Positions 6,942 to 14,039 of a stretch of 14,551 bases of DNA are shown here, piece by piece. The translations under genes were made by a program, and so were the position numbers. The notes under the pieces were generated by a model. That model saw nothing but the letters and a program-made list of their open reading frames with translations, searched no databases and was not told where the DNA came from. The stretch's first letter is position 1; each line of letters begins with the position of its first letter. The DNA comes from Deltaproteobacteria bacterium (GTDB lineage Bacteria > Desulfobacterota > GWC2-55-46): NCBI GenBank assembly GCA_016219075.1, contig JACRCJ010000024.1, forward strand, positions 1 through 14,551. Direction: 5' to 3'.

Positions 6942-6947
6942 ATTATA
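6942..6947 (-). promoter_or_regulatory. Possible -10 box for the efflux operon
   Basis: TATAAT is present on the minus strand about 120 bases upstream of the adaptor gene. No good -35 is seen at 16-18 bases, so this is a weak call. The rest of 6822-7079 shows only short inverted repeats (6972-6977 with 6990-6995). Confidence 0.3.
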
Positions 6948-7037
6948 CGGAAAGACATAGAGCCTTTGTGCGGTCTTAGCGGCCTGAGCAAGACCTCATG
7001 CTCCGGAAAAAGCAGTTGGCGCTACACGGCCGCAAGG

Positions 7038-7065
7038 CCGGGGCCATAAGCCCCGCCGGCCCCGG
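7038..7065 (-). terminator. GC-rich hairpin after the 7080-7508 gene, possible terminator
   Basis: CCGGGGCC (7038-7045) pairs perfectly with GGCCCCGG (7058-7065) around a 12-nt loop, 14 bases past the stop of the minus-strand gene. No immediate T-run follows, so it may only stabilise the mRNA end. Confidence 0.35.
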
Positions 7066-7079
7066 ACAGGCGGCTACAG

Positions 7080-7508
7080 TCACTCCTCGACGATTTTGAC
7101 GCTTGCCGCTATCATGCCGGATATCTCTATGGTCCCGTTGATGGCCGCGGATACCGAGTCCTTATCCCACTCCTTGCCGTCCTGCTTCCAGACCCCGTTC
7201 AGCACTAACTTCTCACCGTCGCGCAGGTGTTCAAGGGGGGACCTTTTCGTCCTGTAGCGCGGTATGAGCAGGATACTGCTGAAGTGCATGTCATCGAACG
7301 CCACGGGGTTGCAGTTGGCCACGAACCAGTACTCCTTGATGCCCTCTATCTTCTGCTCCCTGCCCGGGACCTGGACAAAACGCTCTATCTGCTCCTTCTC
7401 TATGGCGCGCGAGCCTTCCAGTCCCTCCACAACGGTGGCGATTATCGCGTTGGTACCGTCACCCGCATTGAAATTCTTCGGTTCTCCCACCTCAAGTCTT
7501 ATTTTCAT
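7080..7508 (-). CDS. Hypothetical protein, not recognised
   Basis: This 142-residue protein starts at ATG 7506-7508. The start is chosen because the fold-like sequence begins there (M-K-I-R-L-E-V-G-E-P); an ATG 14 codons upstream (7548-7550) is the alternative. AAGGGG lies about eleven bases before the chosen start. There is no signal peptide or membrane segment. The sequence alternates short hydrophobic strands and charged turns, and ends with I-E-I-S-G-M-I-A-A-S-V-K-I-V-E-E, suggesting a soluble beta-rich cytoplasmic protein. Codon use matches the neighbours (ATA, AGG, GTC), so it is very probably real. It is divergent from the ABC-F gene and sits upstream of the efflux operon on the same strand, about 260 bases away. 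I cannot assign a family. Confidence 0.75.
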   Translation of the reverse strand: MKIRLEVGEPKNFNAGDGTNAIIATVVEGLEGSRAIEKEQIERFVQVPGREQKIEGIKEYWFVANCNPVAFDDMHFSSILLIPRYRTKRSPLEHLRDGEKLVLNGVWKQDGKEWDKDSVSAAINGTIEISGMIAASVKIVEE

Positions 7509-7728
7509 TGCCCGCCAAACCCCTTCTATATGATTTTTCAACGTGTTCATTATGATATCAGCATACGGCCCGCGTGAAAAGGATTTTTTCCACGGGCGCT
7601 TTAGTGCGCGGTCAACCCGGCCATCGTCAGCCGGGCGTCGAGCCCTGCGCTTACCCGCCAGTAGAGGCAGGGGGAACGGCGAAGCAGCGCTCGCCCATAC
7701 ACAAAAGAGTTATAAAAAGGCTTTTATC

Positions 7729-7757
7729 TTGACTAAGCCGCTCCAGTATAGTATAAA
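7729..7757 (+). promoter_or_regulatory. Sigma-70 promoter of the ABC-F gene
   Basis: TTGACT (7729-7734) and TATAAA (7752-7757) are 17 bases apart. Transcription should begin about 7764, directly at the left edge of the inserted MITE. The rest of 7551-7728 shows no gene, only short inverted repeats. Confidence 0.72.
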
Positions 7758-7768
7758 ACAACATCTAA

Positions 7769-7907
7769 GGAACCTCTGATTAATTCCTTCATTCGTCATT
7801 GCGAGCCCTGCGAAGCAATCTCATCTTCTGGCGAATCAAGCGCTTGGAGATTGCTTCGTCGCTCCGCTTCTCAATGACAGTAGAAACGAGAATTAATCAG
7901 AGGTTCC
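7769..7907. mobile_element. 139-bp MITE with 18-bp terminal inverted repeats and CTAA target duplication
   Basis: GGAACCTCTGATTAATTC (7769-7786) is the exact inverse complement of 7890-7907. Both ends are flanked by CTAA (7765-7768 and 7908-7911). There is no transposase gene inside. A 4-bp target of the form YTAR and a terminus starting GGAACCTCTGA fit IS5-family transposases, so such an enzyme elsewhere may have moved it. It lies between the ABC-F promoter and ribosome binding site and forms most of the mRNA leader. Its core is a GTCATTGCGAG-type palindromic repeat. Confidence 0.85.
7795..7878. repeat. Interspersed palindromic repeat, GTCATTGCGAG type, copy 2
   Basis: Outer boundary GTCATTGCGAG (7795-7805) faces a two-base-shorter inverse ending CTCAATGAC (7870-7878). 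An inner perfect 12-bp stem pairs 7811-7822 with 7847-7858. It is related to the copy at 2219-2298 but here lies inside the MITE. Confidence 0.85.
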
Positions 7908-7927
7908 CTAAGGAAGTTTTACGATGA
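7874..7927 (+). CDS. Possible 17-residue leader ORF overlapping the ABC-F start
   Basis: The ATG at 7874-7876 lies in the right part of the MITE. The frame runs 17 codons and its TGA (7925-7927) overlaps the ABC-F ATG (7924-7926) in an ATGA junction. The predicted peptide is M-T-V-E-T-R-I-N-Q-R-F-P-K-E-V-L-R. No clear ribosome binding site precedes it, so translation is doubtful. If translated it would couple to the ABC-F gene. ABC-F resistance genes in other bacteria are often controlled by leader peptides, but this one may exist only by chance. Confidence 0.22.
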   Translation: MTVETRINQRFPKEVLR

Positions 7928-9804
7928 TAAAGGTAAGCGATCTCAATAAGTCATACGGCGGCCAGTTGGTCTTCGACGGCGCGAGCTTCGTGTTGAGCCG
8001 CGGCGAGAGGGTCGGCCTTGTCGGAAGGAACGGCACCGGCAAGACGACCTTATTCAGGATGATACTCAAGGAGGAGGAGCCGGACGGGGGGTGCATAAGC
8101 GCGCCGAGGCACTACACGGTCGGACACCTCTCCCAGCATATACACTTCACCGAGGATACGGTGCTGAAGGAGGGGTGCCTGAGCCTGCCGCTCTCGGAGG
8201 ACGGGGTGGACGAGACCTACAGGGTGGAGACGATCCTCGCCGGGCTCGGAATACCGGAGGATTGGTTCGACAGGGACCCGCGCTCGCTCTCCGGCGGATA
8301 CCAGATAAGGCTGAACCTCGCAAAGGCGCTCGCCTCGGACCCGGACCTCCTCCTCCTTGACGAGCCGACGAACTATCTCGATATAGTATCGGTAAGGTGG
8401 CTCAAGAGGTTCTTGAGCAACTGGAAGAACGAGCTCATGATCATAACGCACGACCGCGACTTCATGGACAGCGTCACCACCCACACGATGGCGGTGCACA
8501 GGTATAAGATACGCAAGGTGTCGGGCCCCACGCACAAACTCTACTCCCAGCTGGCACAGGAAGAGGAGATATACGAGAAGACCCGGCTGAACGACGAAAA
8601 GAAGCGCAAGGAGATAGAGGTCTTCATAAACCGCTTCAGGGCCCAGGCCACCAAGGCGAGCTCCGTGCAGTCCCGCGTAAAGGCGCTGGAGAGGAACAAG
8701 AGGCTTGAGAAACTCGAAGAGGCGAGGACCCTCGACTTCGAATTCAACCCGGCCCCGTTCCCGGGCAAGACCCTCATGGAGGTGAAGGACCTCACCTTCG
8801 GCTTTGAAGAAGGCGCGCCCCTGATAAGGGGCTTGAGCCTCTCCGTCGGCAAAAACGACCGCATAGCCATAATCGGCAAGAACGGCAGGGGAAAGACAAC
8901 GCTCCTGAACCTGCTGGCGGGCGAGCTTGCGCCCACGTCCGGCTCTATCAACCCCAATGACGGCATGAGGCTCGCCTACTTCGGCCAGACCAACATCTCG
9001 CGGCTCAACCTCAAAAACACCGTCGAGCAGGAGATAATGGAGTCGCACCCGGCTTGCACCCGCGCCGCCGCGAGGAGGGCCTGCGGGGCCATGATGTTCG
9101 AGAAGGACAACGCCCTCAAGAAGATAGAGGTGCTCTCCGGGGGCGAAAGGAGCAGGGTGCTCCTGGGCAAGATTTTGGTAAGCCCGGCCAACCTCCTCCT
9201 CCTTGACGAGCCGACAAACCACCTCGATATGGATTCGATAGACGCCCTTATCGAGGCCATAGACGCCTTCAGCGGGGCCGTGGTGATAGTGACCCACAGC
9301 GAGCTTATGCTCGACGCCGTTGCCACGCGCCTCATCGTCTTCGACGGCGTGGGCGCGAGCCTTTTCGAGGGGACTTACCGGGACTTCCTGGAGCGTGTCG
9401 GATGGGAGAACGAGGCCGACGCCAGAGCGGGCAAGGCCATGGTCAATGAAGTCAAGGCCGTAAATATGAATAAGAAGGAACTTCGCAGGTTGAGGGCCGA
9501 GACGGTCTCGGAGCGCAACAGGACCCTCGGGCCGCTCAAGTCCCGCATGGAGGGGATAGAGAGCGCCATAGTAGAGATGGAAAAGGAGGCGGAGGAGATG
9601 AGCCGGGCGTTGCTCGGCGCTTCAGAGAACGGCGAGGCGGCCAATATCGCCGCCCTCTCCAGGGCATATCACGCCTCCAGGGAGAAGATAGACGGACTCT
9701 TCGATGAGCTTGAGACCCTGAACCGGGAGCATGACGCGAAGGCTAAGGAGTTCGAGGACGCCATCTCCGGGATAGGCGGGAGGCCGGGCGCGGAGGGGGC
9801 GTAG
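7924..9804 (+). CDS. ABC-F family ATPase (Uup/YheS-like ribosome-associated factor)
   Basis: This 626-residue protein has two nucleotide-binding domains and no membrane segment. Walker A motifs are G-R-N-G-T-G-K-T-T (34-42) and G-K-N-G-R-G-K-T-T (318-326). Signatures L-S-G-G-Y (122-126) and L-S-G-G-E (404-408) and Walker B regions L-L-L-L-D-E-P-T-N (142-150 and 424-432) are complete. The charged linker between the domains (about 200-280) matches the P-site tRNA interaction arm. A long C-terminal coiled coil (about 510-615) resembles Uup/YheS. Such proteins bind the ribosomal E site and rescue stalled translation; some protect against ribosome-targeting antibiotics. The gene has a good ribosome binding site (AAGGAAG 7911-7917). 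It is transcribed alone and ends at a bidirectional terminator. Confidence 0.93.
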   Translation: MIKVSDLNKSYGGQLVFDGASFVLSRGERVGLVGRNGTGKTTLFRMILKEEEPDGGCISAPRHYTVGHLSQHIHFTEDTVLKEGCLSLPLSEDGVDETYRVETILAGLGIPEDWFDRDPRSLSGGYQIRLNLAKALASDPDLLLLDEPTNYLDIVSVRWLKRFLSNWKNELMIITHDRDFMDSVTTHTMAVHRYKIRKVSGPTHKLYSQLAQEEEIYEKTRLNDEKKRKEIEVFINRFRAQATKASSVQSRVKALERNKRLEKLEEARTLDFEFNPAPFPGKTLMEVKDLTFGFEEGAPLIRGLSLSVGKNDRIAIIGKNGRGKTTLLNLLAGELAPTSGSINPNDGMRLAYFGQTNISRLNLKNTVEQEIMESHPACTRAAARRACGAMMFEKDNALKKIEVLSGGERSRVLLGKILVSPANLLLLDEPTNHLDMDSIDALIEAIDAFSGAVVIVTHSELMLDAVATRLIVFDGVGASLFEGTYRDFLERVGWENEADARAGKAMVNEVKAVNMNKKELRRLRAETVSERNRTLGPLKSRMEGIESAIVEMEKEAEEMSRALLGASENGEAANIAALSRAYHASREKIDGLFDELETLNREHDAKAKEFEDAISGIGGRPGAEGA

Positions 9805-9952
9805 CCCCGGGCGGTATGGACGGCCCCGGCGAGATGAAAATGGATGGCGAAGGCCCGGTGGAAAGGTTGCCGGGGCAGGCGGGCGCATAGAGATATATCC
9901 CATGCATTTCAAAGACCCCCATCGACTTGGGCTCACGGGGGCCAATGACGAT

Positions 9953-9987
9953 AAAAAAGGCCGCGGATAACTCCGCGGCCTTTTTTT
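9953..9987. terminator. Bidirectional intrinsic terminator
   Basis: A perfect 9-bp stem (GGCCGCGGA 9959-9967 with 9972-9980, loop TAAC) is preceded by six A and followed by seven T. It serves the plus-strand ABC-F gene and the converging minus-strand stress-protein gene. Confidence 0.93.
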
Positions 9988-10008
9988 GTCTTTCCAGAGG
10001 CGTAGCGT

Positions 10009-10464
10009 CTATTCAATCGGCTTTGACGCGAGCACCCAGAGTATGGGGCAGGGCGACTTTCTGGTCACCCTGTCGGTGACGCTTCCGGCGAATATCTTGC
10101 CGATGGGCGAGTACCTGTGTGTCGCCATGACTATGAGGTCGGCCTTTGTCTCGAAGGCGGTGGCGACTATCTCATGGGCGGCGTCCCCGTCCCTGAGCGC
10201 CGTGTCTATGTGCACGGCGCCGTATCCTTTCACCTTTTCGGCTTCGTGCTGAAGGAAGTCCCTGCCCTGCTTGAGCCAGTCGTCGTGTATGTGCTCCCAT
10301 TCGTCCGAATTGGTAACTACCGGCTGAGAGCGGTACCACTTCTCCACGACGTGCAGGAGAGTCACCCTGCCGCCAGAAAGCTTGCTCAGGTACGCGGCGT
10401 GCCTTTCAGCCTCTTCAGAAACCCCCGTGTCGTCAACGGGGCATAGTATATTCCTGTATTCCAT
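10009..10464 (-). CDS. Universal stress protein, UspA family
   Basis: This 151-residue single Usp domain protein is of normal length. It shows the N-terminal strand N-I-L-C-P-V-D-D with the nucleotide-contacting Asp11, the middle T-L-L-H-V-V strand, and the C-terminal D-L-I-V-M-A-T-H then G-S-V-T-D-R-V and P-C-P-I-L-W-V. ATP-binding members have G-x2-G-x9-G-S/T after the A-T-H. Here that loop reads H-R-Y-S-P-I-G-K-I-F-A-G-S, so the first glycines are replaced and the spacing is altered; nucleotide binding may be weakened. The ATG has a clear GAGAGG ribosome binding site. It follows narK by 52 bases on the same strand, so it is probably cotranscribed and linked to growth on nitrate or anaerobic stress. 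Confidence 0.92.
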   Translation of the reverse strand: MEYRNILCPVDDTGVSEEAERHAAYLSKLSGGRVTLLHVVEKWYRSQPVVTNSDEWEHIHDDWLKQGRDFLQHEAEKVKGYGAVHIDTALRDGDAAHEIVATAFETKADLIVMATHRYSPIGKIFAGSVTDRVTRKSPCPILWVLASKPIE

Positions 10465-10516
10465 GTAGACCTCTCTTTAGTGTTATATGGCGGCGCGTGT
10501 CCCTGCAAGGCGGCCG

Positions 10517-11740
10517 TCATGAATAGTGCGCGACCTCTGAAATGGCCTTGCCTCCCTTGCCGACCCAGGTCCTCGTCCACCGGCGTTGCGCGACCCACAT
10601 AATCCCGAACACGATGACGGCGAACCCCGCGAAGGCCACAAAGCCCCACGCGAACGTGCCTGTGTACTGCTTGGAGAGGCCCATGGCGTTGGGGATGAAT
10701 CCGCCGCCGAGGGCGCCTATCTCGCCTATCATGCTCCCGGCGACCGCCGTGGTGGTCGGCCAGCGCAGAGGCACGAGCTGGAAGAGGCTCCCGTTGCCCA
10801 TGCCGAGCGCGGCGAAGGCGAGCATGAAGAGTATCGTCGTGGCGACTATCGGCAGGGACAGGCTCTGCAGGAGCATGAATATTATTATGAGCACGAAGAC
10901 GAGCGTAAGCGAGTTGATGCCGCCCCACTTGTCGGAGACGTATCCGCCGACTACCCTGACGGCGCTCCCCATAATGGTCGCGAGCATCGTAAGCTGGCCC
11001 GCCTGCACCTTCGTGACGCCGAACTGATCGTAGAAGAAGGTCGGCAGGAAGTTCGCCAGGCCGATGAACCCGCCGAAGGTTATGATGTATACCACGTTAA
11101 AGACCCAGCCGTCCTTTTCCACGAGGCACTTGAGGAGGTCTTTCAACGTGTGATCTTCCCTGTCCGGGGGCTCCTTGGCGAATATCAGCATGACAAGGAA
11201 CGGGAAGAGCATGGTGATGGCCGCGAAGCCGTAGACGTTCTGCCACCCGTACTTCATGGCGAGCGGGGGAGCGAGCAGGACGGCGAGCACCGTGCCGCTG
11301 TTGCCCGCGCCGGCTATGCCCATCGCAAGGCCCTTGTACTTTGGCGGGAACCAGCCCGACCCGAGCGAGAGAGCCACGCCGAAGGACGCGCCGGCAATGC
11401 CCAGCAGGACGCCCATCGCGAGCACGTTCGAATAGGTGCTTACAAAGAAATAACCGTAAATCATCGCTAGCAGTATCATGCCCATCTCAACGAGCGCCGC
11501 GTTCTTCCTGCCTATGTACTGGGACAGCACCCCGAGGGGGAAGCGCATGATCGCGCCTGACATGATAGGCACGGAGATCATGAACCCTTTCTGTGCCGGG
11601 GACAAATGGAACGCCTCGCTGATGAACGGCGCCATCGCACCGTTGAGCACCCAGATAGCGAAGCAGAAGTCGAAATACAGGAATGACGCGAATAGCGTCG
11701 GCGGGTGCCCTGCCTTCAGGAATGTCTTGAAGCCTGCCAT
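10517..11740 (-). CDS. narK: NarK-type nitrate/nitrite transporter (MFS, NNP family)
   Basis: This 407-residue inner-membrane carrier has about twelve hydrophobic helices. Nitrate-signature regions are G-A-S-F-G-V-A-L-S-L-G-S-G-W-F-P (117-132), A-A-L-G-M-G-N-G-S-L-F-Q-L-V-P (310-324) and G-S-M-I-G-E-I-G-A-L-G-G-G-F-I-P (335-350). Arg66 in A-I-M-R-F-P-L-G and Arg262 in A-V-R-V-V-G-G match the two substrate-binding arginines of the family. The protein brings in nitrate and/or exports nitrite. The start ATG has AAGGAGAGG at ideal spacing. It points away from the cytochrome-narG operon about 1.6 kb upstream, with a universal stress protein gene behind it. The NarK1 (nitrate/proton) versus NarK2 (nitrate/nitrite) type cannot be told from sequence here. 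Confidence 0.93.
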   Translation of the reverse strand: MAGFKTFLKAGHPPTLFASFLYFDFCFAIWVLNGAMAPFISEAFHLSPAQKGFMISVPIMSGAIMRFPLGVLSQYIGRKNAALVEMGMILLAMIYGYFFVSTYSNVLAMGVLLGIAGASFGVALSLGSGWFPPKYKGLAMGIAGAGNSGTVLAVLLAPPLAMKYGWQNVYGFAAITMLFPFLVMLIFAKEPPDREDHTLKDLLKCLVEKDGWVFNVVYIITFGGFIGLANFLPTFFYDQFGVTKVQAGQLTMLATIMGSAVRVVGGYVSDKWGGINSLTLVFVLIIIFMLLQSLSLPIVATTILFMLAFAALGMGNGSLFQLVPLRWPTTTAVAGSMIGEIGALGGGFIPNAMGLSKQYTGTFAWGFVAFAGFAVIVFGIMWVAQRRWTRTWVGKGGKAISEVAHYS

Positions 11741-12062
11741 GTTCCTCTCCTTTATAAATTTTTTTTGAGTGTGTCGGACCTGCCCGCCCGCCCTCGGCGC
11801 GGAGTCTCATTCCTCGATGATAGTAGTTTCTATTATTGCCTGTGTCGCGCGGACGCCGGCCTGAACGTATGGCACTGCTTTTCTTAAAGACACAACCATG
11901 CGCCTTTGCCGAACACTTTGGGGTCCACATCGGCCATATCCGGGCGGTGGTACAACCAGAGTGGATATACGTTTCCGACGTCCTTCCTTACTATTACATT
12001 ATTTTTATGATTGTCCCATTACTACAACAACTTATGTGCCTTTGTCAAGGACAATAAATTAG
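11741..12062. other. Intergenic region upstream of narK
   Basis: No convincing gene is present. The half nearest narK is GC-rich, and the far half (about 11980-12060) is AT-rich and promoter-like. On the minus strand a perfect TTGACA occurs at about 12043-12048, but no matching -10 is seen at 17 bases. It overlaps a small dyad, TTGTC-N3-GACAA. Confidence 0.4.
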
Positions 12063-12221
12063 GTGTGCGGATTTTTTGTTCTATTTTCAGAAAATCTGTT
12101 GTTTTTAAGCCCGTGGAGGGTTAATGAAAAGAGGCTCCCGCATCATGACATGGACATCGGGTGCATCGCTGATGGATACCCGAAGGACCGGGATCCGAAA
12201 AGATGCAAAACGATTGAGATG

Positions 12222-12653
12222 ATGGTTACACGTGAACAAGCCCATCATGCGATGATATTCACTCTCGCCGGCTTCATCCTCATGCGGCTGGACGGTTCGG
12301 CCTGGCTTGTCGTGGCTATAATAGCCGCCGTAGTAACCGCCTTGAGCGTCATGGCCGCCGCGGGCGCGACCTTCGCCATCGCGCCGCTTGTCCAGGTTCT
12401 TCTTCCGCATAGGTTTTACGGCCCTGATTACGACGGTCTTCTGATTCTTCTCCACGTCGGGTTTGGCTTGAGGGGGTGCTTCAAGACAAGGGCAATCCGT
12501 CGCGTTTTGGCCGTATTGAGCGTAATTCCGGCCCGAAAATATCAAGGAAAACAGGGCTTTGAAAAAAGATTCGGTTTGAGCGGAAAAATGCTGGACAGCT
12601 TTGTCCGAATCTGGTATTTTACGACATACTCAAAAAAAAGCCGGCCTCTTTAA
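12222..12653 (+). other. Ambiguous coding region: overlapping ORFs on both strands
   Basis: A plus-strand frame from ATG 12222 encodes about 143 residues. It has a very hydrophobic stretch (A-M-I-F-T-L-A-G-F-I-L-M then A-W-L-V-V-A-I-I-A-A-V-V-T-A-L) that could be one or two membrane helices. A minus-strand frame in codon register (open from about 12629 down to the stop at 12105) gives a very hydrophilic, Gly/Tyr/His/Arg-rich sequence with G-G-Y-Y-G-G-Y-Y. Each is the antisense image of the other and GC content by codon position does not separate them. Neither has a good ribosome binding site. At most one is real; I recognise neither. Confidence 0.3.
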
Positions 12654-12770
12654 AACGCGGTTTCTAAAAGGCCTTGAGCTGAAGCAGTGCGCGTCGAAAT
12701 CCGGGCTTAATACCGGATTGTCCTGACCTGAAGCATATATCCATGTTGGATTCGGGGGATTCCTAACAGG

Positions 12771-13229
12771 GTGAGCAGAAGAGTCGGAAAAGATATAACA
12801 CGCATCTGTCGGGGTCTGGCTTACGCGGCCGCGGTATACCTCTGTCCCGTGGTGCGTAAAAGAGAGCGTGCGCAAGCGTTAAGCGGTTTGCGGCGCCGCA
12901 AACAAGTTGAAAAAGAGGCGTCCACGAAAAGGACCGACGCCGCAAGGATGCTTGTAGAGAGGCTCTGCCTGTTCAGCAGGATGATCGGCTCGGCGCCCGC
13001 AACGGCCTGCCATCAGGTTTCCGAGGAAGGCATAGAAGTCTTTGTGCATAAGCTCGGCGAGCAGGAATACAGCCTGGGGCTTTCCGTCGTAAAAAAGAGG
13101 CGCCCTGTCCCTGACAGGGGGAACAAGAGGCCCAGGAAGTCGGGCCTTGAGCTTATAAGGCTCACGCTCAATCTGGCAAGAGGCAACCTTGAACAAAGTT
13201 CGCACTTTACTGCCGCCCCGGCCGGATGA
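12771..13229 (+). CDS. Hypothetical protein upstream of the nar operon
   Basis: The frame runs from GTG 12771 for 152 residues. Codon use from about 12900 onward (AGG, ATA, CTC, GAG) matches the window's known genes, so the C-terminal two thirds is probably coding. The start is uncertain: GTG 12771 has only a distant GGGGGA, and ATG 12948 would give 93 residues. The N-terminal part is Arg/Lys-rich. The centre contains E-G-I-E-V-F-V-H-K-L-G-E-Q-E-Y-S-L-G-L-S-V-V-K-K, possibly a short beta sheet, and the end is very basic. No family is recognised. It lies 171 bases before the cytochrome gene on the same strand; a role in nitrate respiration is only a guess from position. Confidence 0.5.
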   Translation: MSRRVGKDITRICRGLAYAAAVYLCPVVRKRERAQALSGLRRRKQVEKEASTKRTDAARMLVERLCLFSRMIGSAPATACHQVSEEGIEVFVHKLGEQEYSLGLSVVKKRRPVPDRGNKRPRKSGLELIRLTLNLARGNLEQSSHFTAAPAG

Positions 13230-13338
13230 AATCTGAATCAGCGGCCGCCGGCTTGAGCCCGATTATTAAGGAACAACGGCGTTCCGGGCGCGCTCAAACG
13301 GCGGAGCCGAAGATGATATGGATAATATAGGTGGGGCG

Positions 13339-13352
13339 CTGACGGGTGTCAA
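13339..13352. promoter_or_regulatory. CRP/FNR-type dyad upstream of the cytochrome gene
   Basis: CTGAC-GGGT-GTCAA matches the TTGAC-N4-GTCAA dyad of the FNR/DNR/NnrR regulators at nine of ten half-site bases. Its centre is about 55 bases before the cytochrome ATG. A TATTAA follows at 13356-13361, but the spacing is not the classical -41.5 arrangement, so whether it activates or represses is unclear. Confidence 0.45.
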
Positions 13353-13400
13353 GGGTATTAAAAAACAAAACACAAGCAGCAGGCAAAGGAGGTGTAGGGT

Positions 13401-14039
13401 ATGGTTTCAAAGGGTTGTAAAAAGATAAGGAAAGGGTTGCAGTACGGGCTGGCGGCATTACTCGTGGCAGGGTTGCTTCCGATGGCGGCGATGGCCGCTG
13501 ATCAGATGGCCCCCGCGGCGGCTCCTGCACAGGACCAGATGACTCCAGCGGCGGCGCCCGCGCCAGCGGCGGCACCGGTTGAGCCGGGAAATGCGGAGAT
13601 AGGCCGGCGGATATTCACCGGCGCCAGGCCGCTTCAGAACGGCGCGCCGCCATGTATATCATGCCACAGCATAAGCTACGGCGAGTTGAACGGCGGGACT
13701 CTGGGACCGAACCTTACGAAGGTATATGCCGACGAGTCCAAGAACCCGTTGCTGAGTTCGGCCTGGATCAACGGCGGTTCTCCGACAATGGCTCCGATCT
13801 TCTCCCAGAGGAACATAACGGATGAGGAAGTGACCCACATCAGGGCCTTCTTCGCCCAGCAGAGCAAGGGGGCGGTCGCTCCCTCGGCCACAGGCACGTT
13901 CACTATAATCGGCCTCGGCGGCTTTGTAGGCATACTCATCGTGTTCAACATAATCTGGAGCGGAAGGTACAGGAACAGGAACAAGGGCACGGCCCATGAT
14001 GCCTTATGGAGAAACTACGGCGGAAAAGGAGGACGGTAA
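13401..14039 (+). CDS. Membrane-anchored monohaem cytochrome c of the nitrate reductase operon
   Basis: This 212-residue protein has a signal peptide at 1-33 (basic start, hydrophobic core 15-30, A-M-A-A end). An Ala/Pro-rich linker with repeated Q-M-x-P-A-A-A-P-A follows (about 35-60). Then comes a cytochrome c domain with C-I-S-C-H (85-89), G-P-N-L-T and a likely distal Met130 in S-P-T-M-A-P. A C-terminal membrane helix (about 167-186) and a basic cytoplasmic tail hold it in the inner membrane with the haem outside. Its place directly before narG recalls NarC of Thermus and cytochromes in other nar clusters, suggesting electron transfer between the quinol pool or NarI and the periplasm. AGGAGG sits eight bases before the ATG. 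The stop TAA abuts the narG ATG. Confidence 0.9.
   Translation: MVSKGCKKIRKGLQYGLAALLVAGLLPMAAMAADQMAPAAAPAQDQMTPAAAPAPAAAPVEPGNAEIGRRIFTGARPLQNGAPPCISCHSISYGELNGGTLGPNLTKVYADESKNPLLSSAWINGGSPTMAPIFSQRNITDEEVTHIRAFFAQQSKGAVAPSATGTFTIIGLGGFVGILIVFNIIWSGRYRNRNKGTAHDALWRNYGGKGGR

Noticed and set aside
8050..9297. Long minus-strand ORF of 415 codons
   Set aside because: It is antisense to the ABC-F gene, whose motifs are complete.
9816..9890. Small 24-codon ORF after the ABC-F gene
   Set aside because: No ribosome binding site, a Gly/Pro-rich random-looking product, and a position between the stop codon and the terminator.
10586..11470. Plus-strand ORF of 294 codons
   Set aside because: It is antisense to narK; the hydrophilic charged composition is the mirror of membrane helices.
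11868..11884. Sigma-54-like TGGCAC motif
   Set aside because: The required GC at -12 is missing, and it lies on the plus strand with no suitable gene directly downstream.
12879..13205. Minus-strand ORF of 108 codons
   Set aside because: The plus-strand frame over the same bases has codon use like the neighbouring genes; this one does not.
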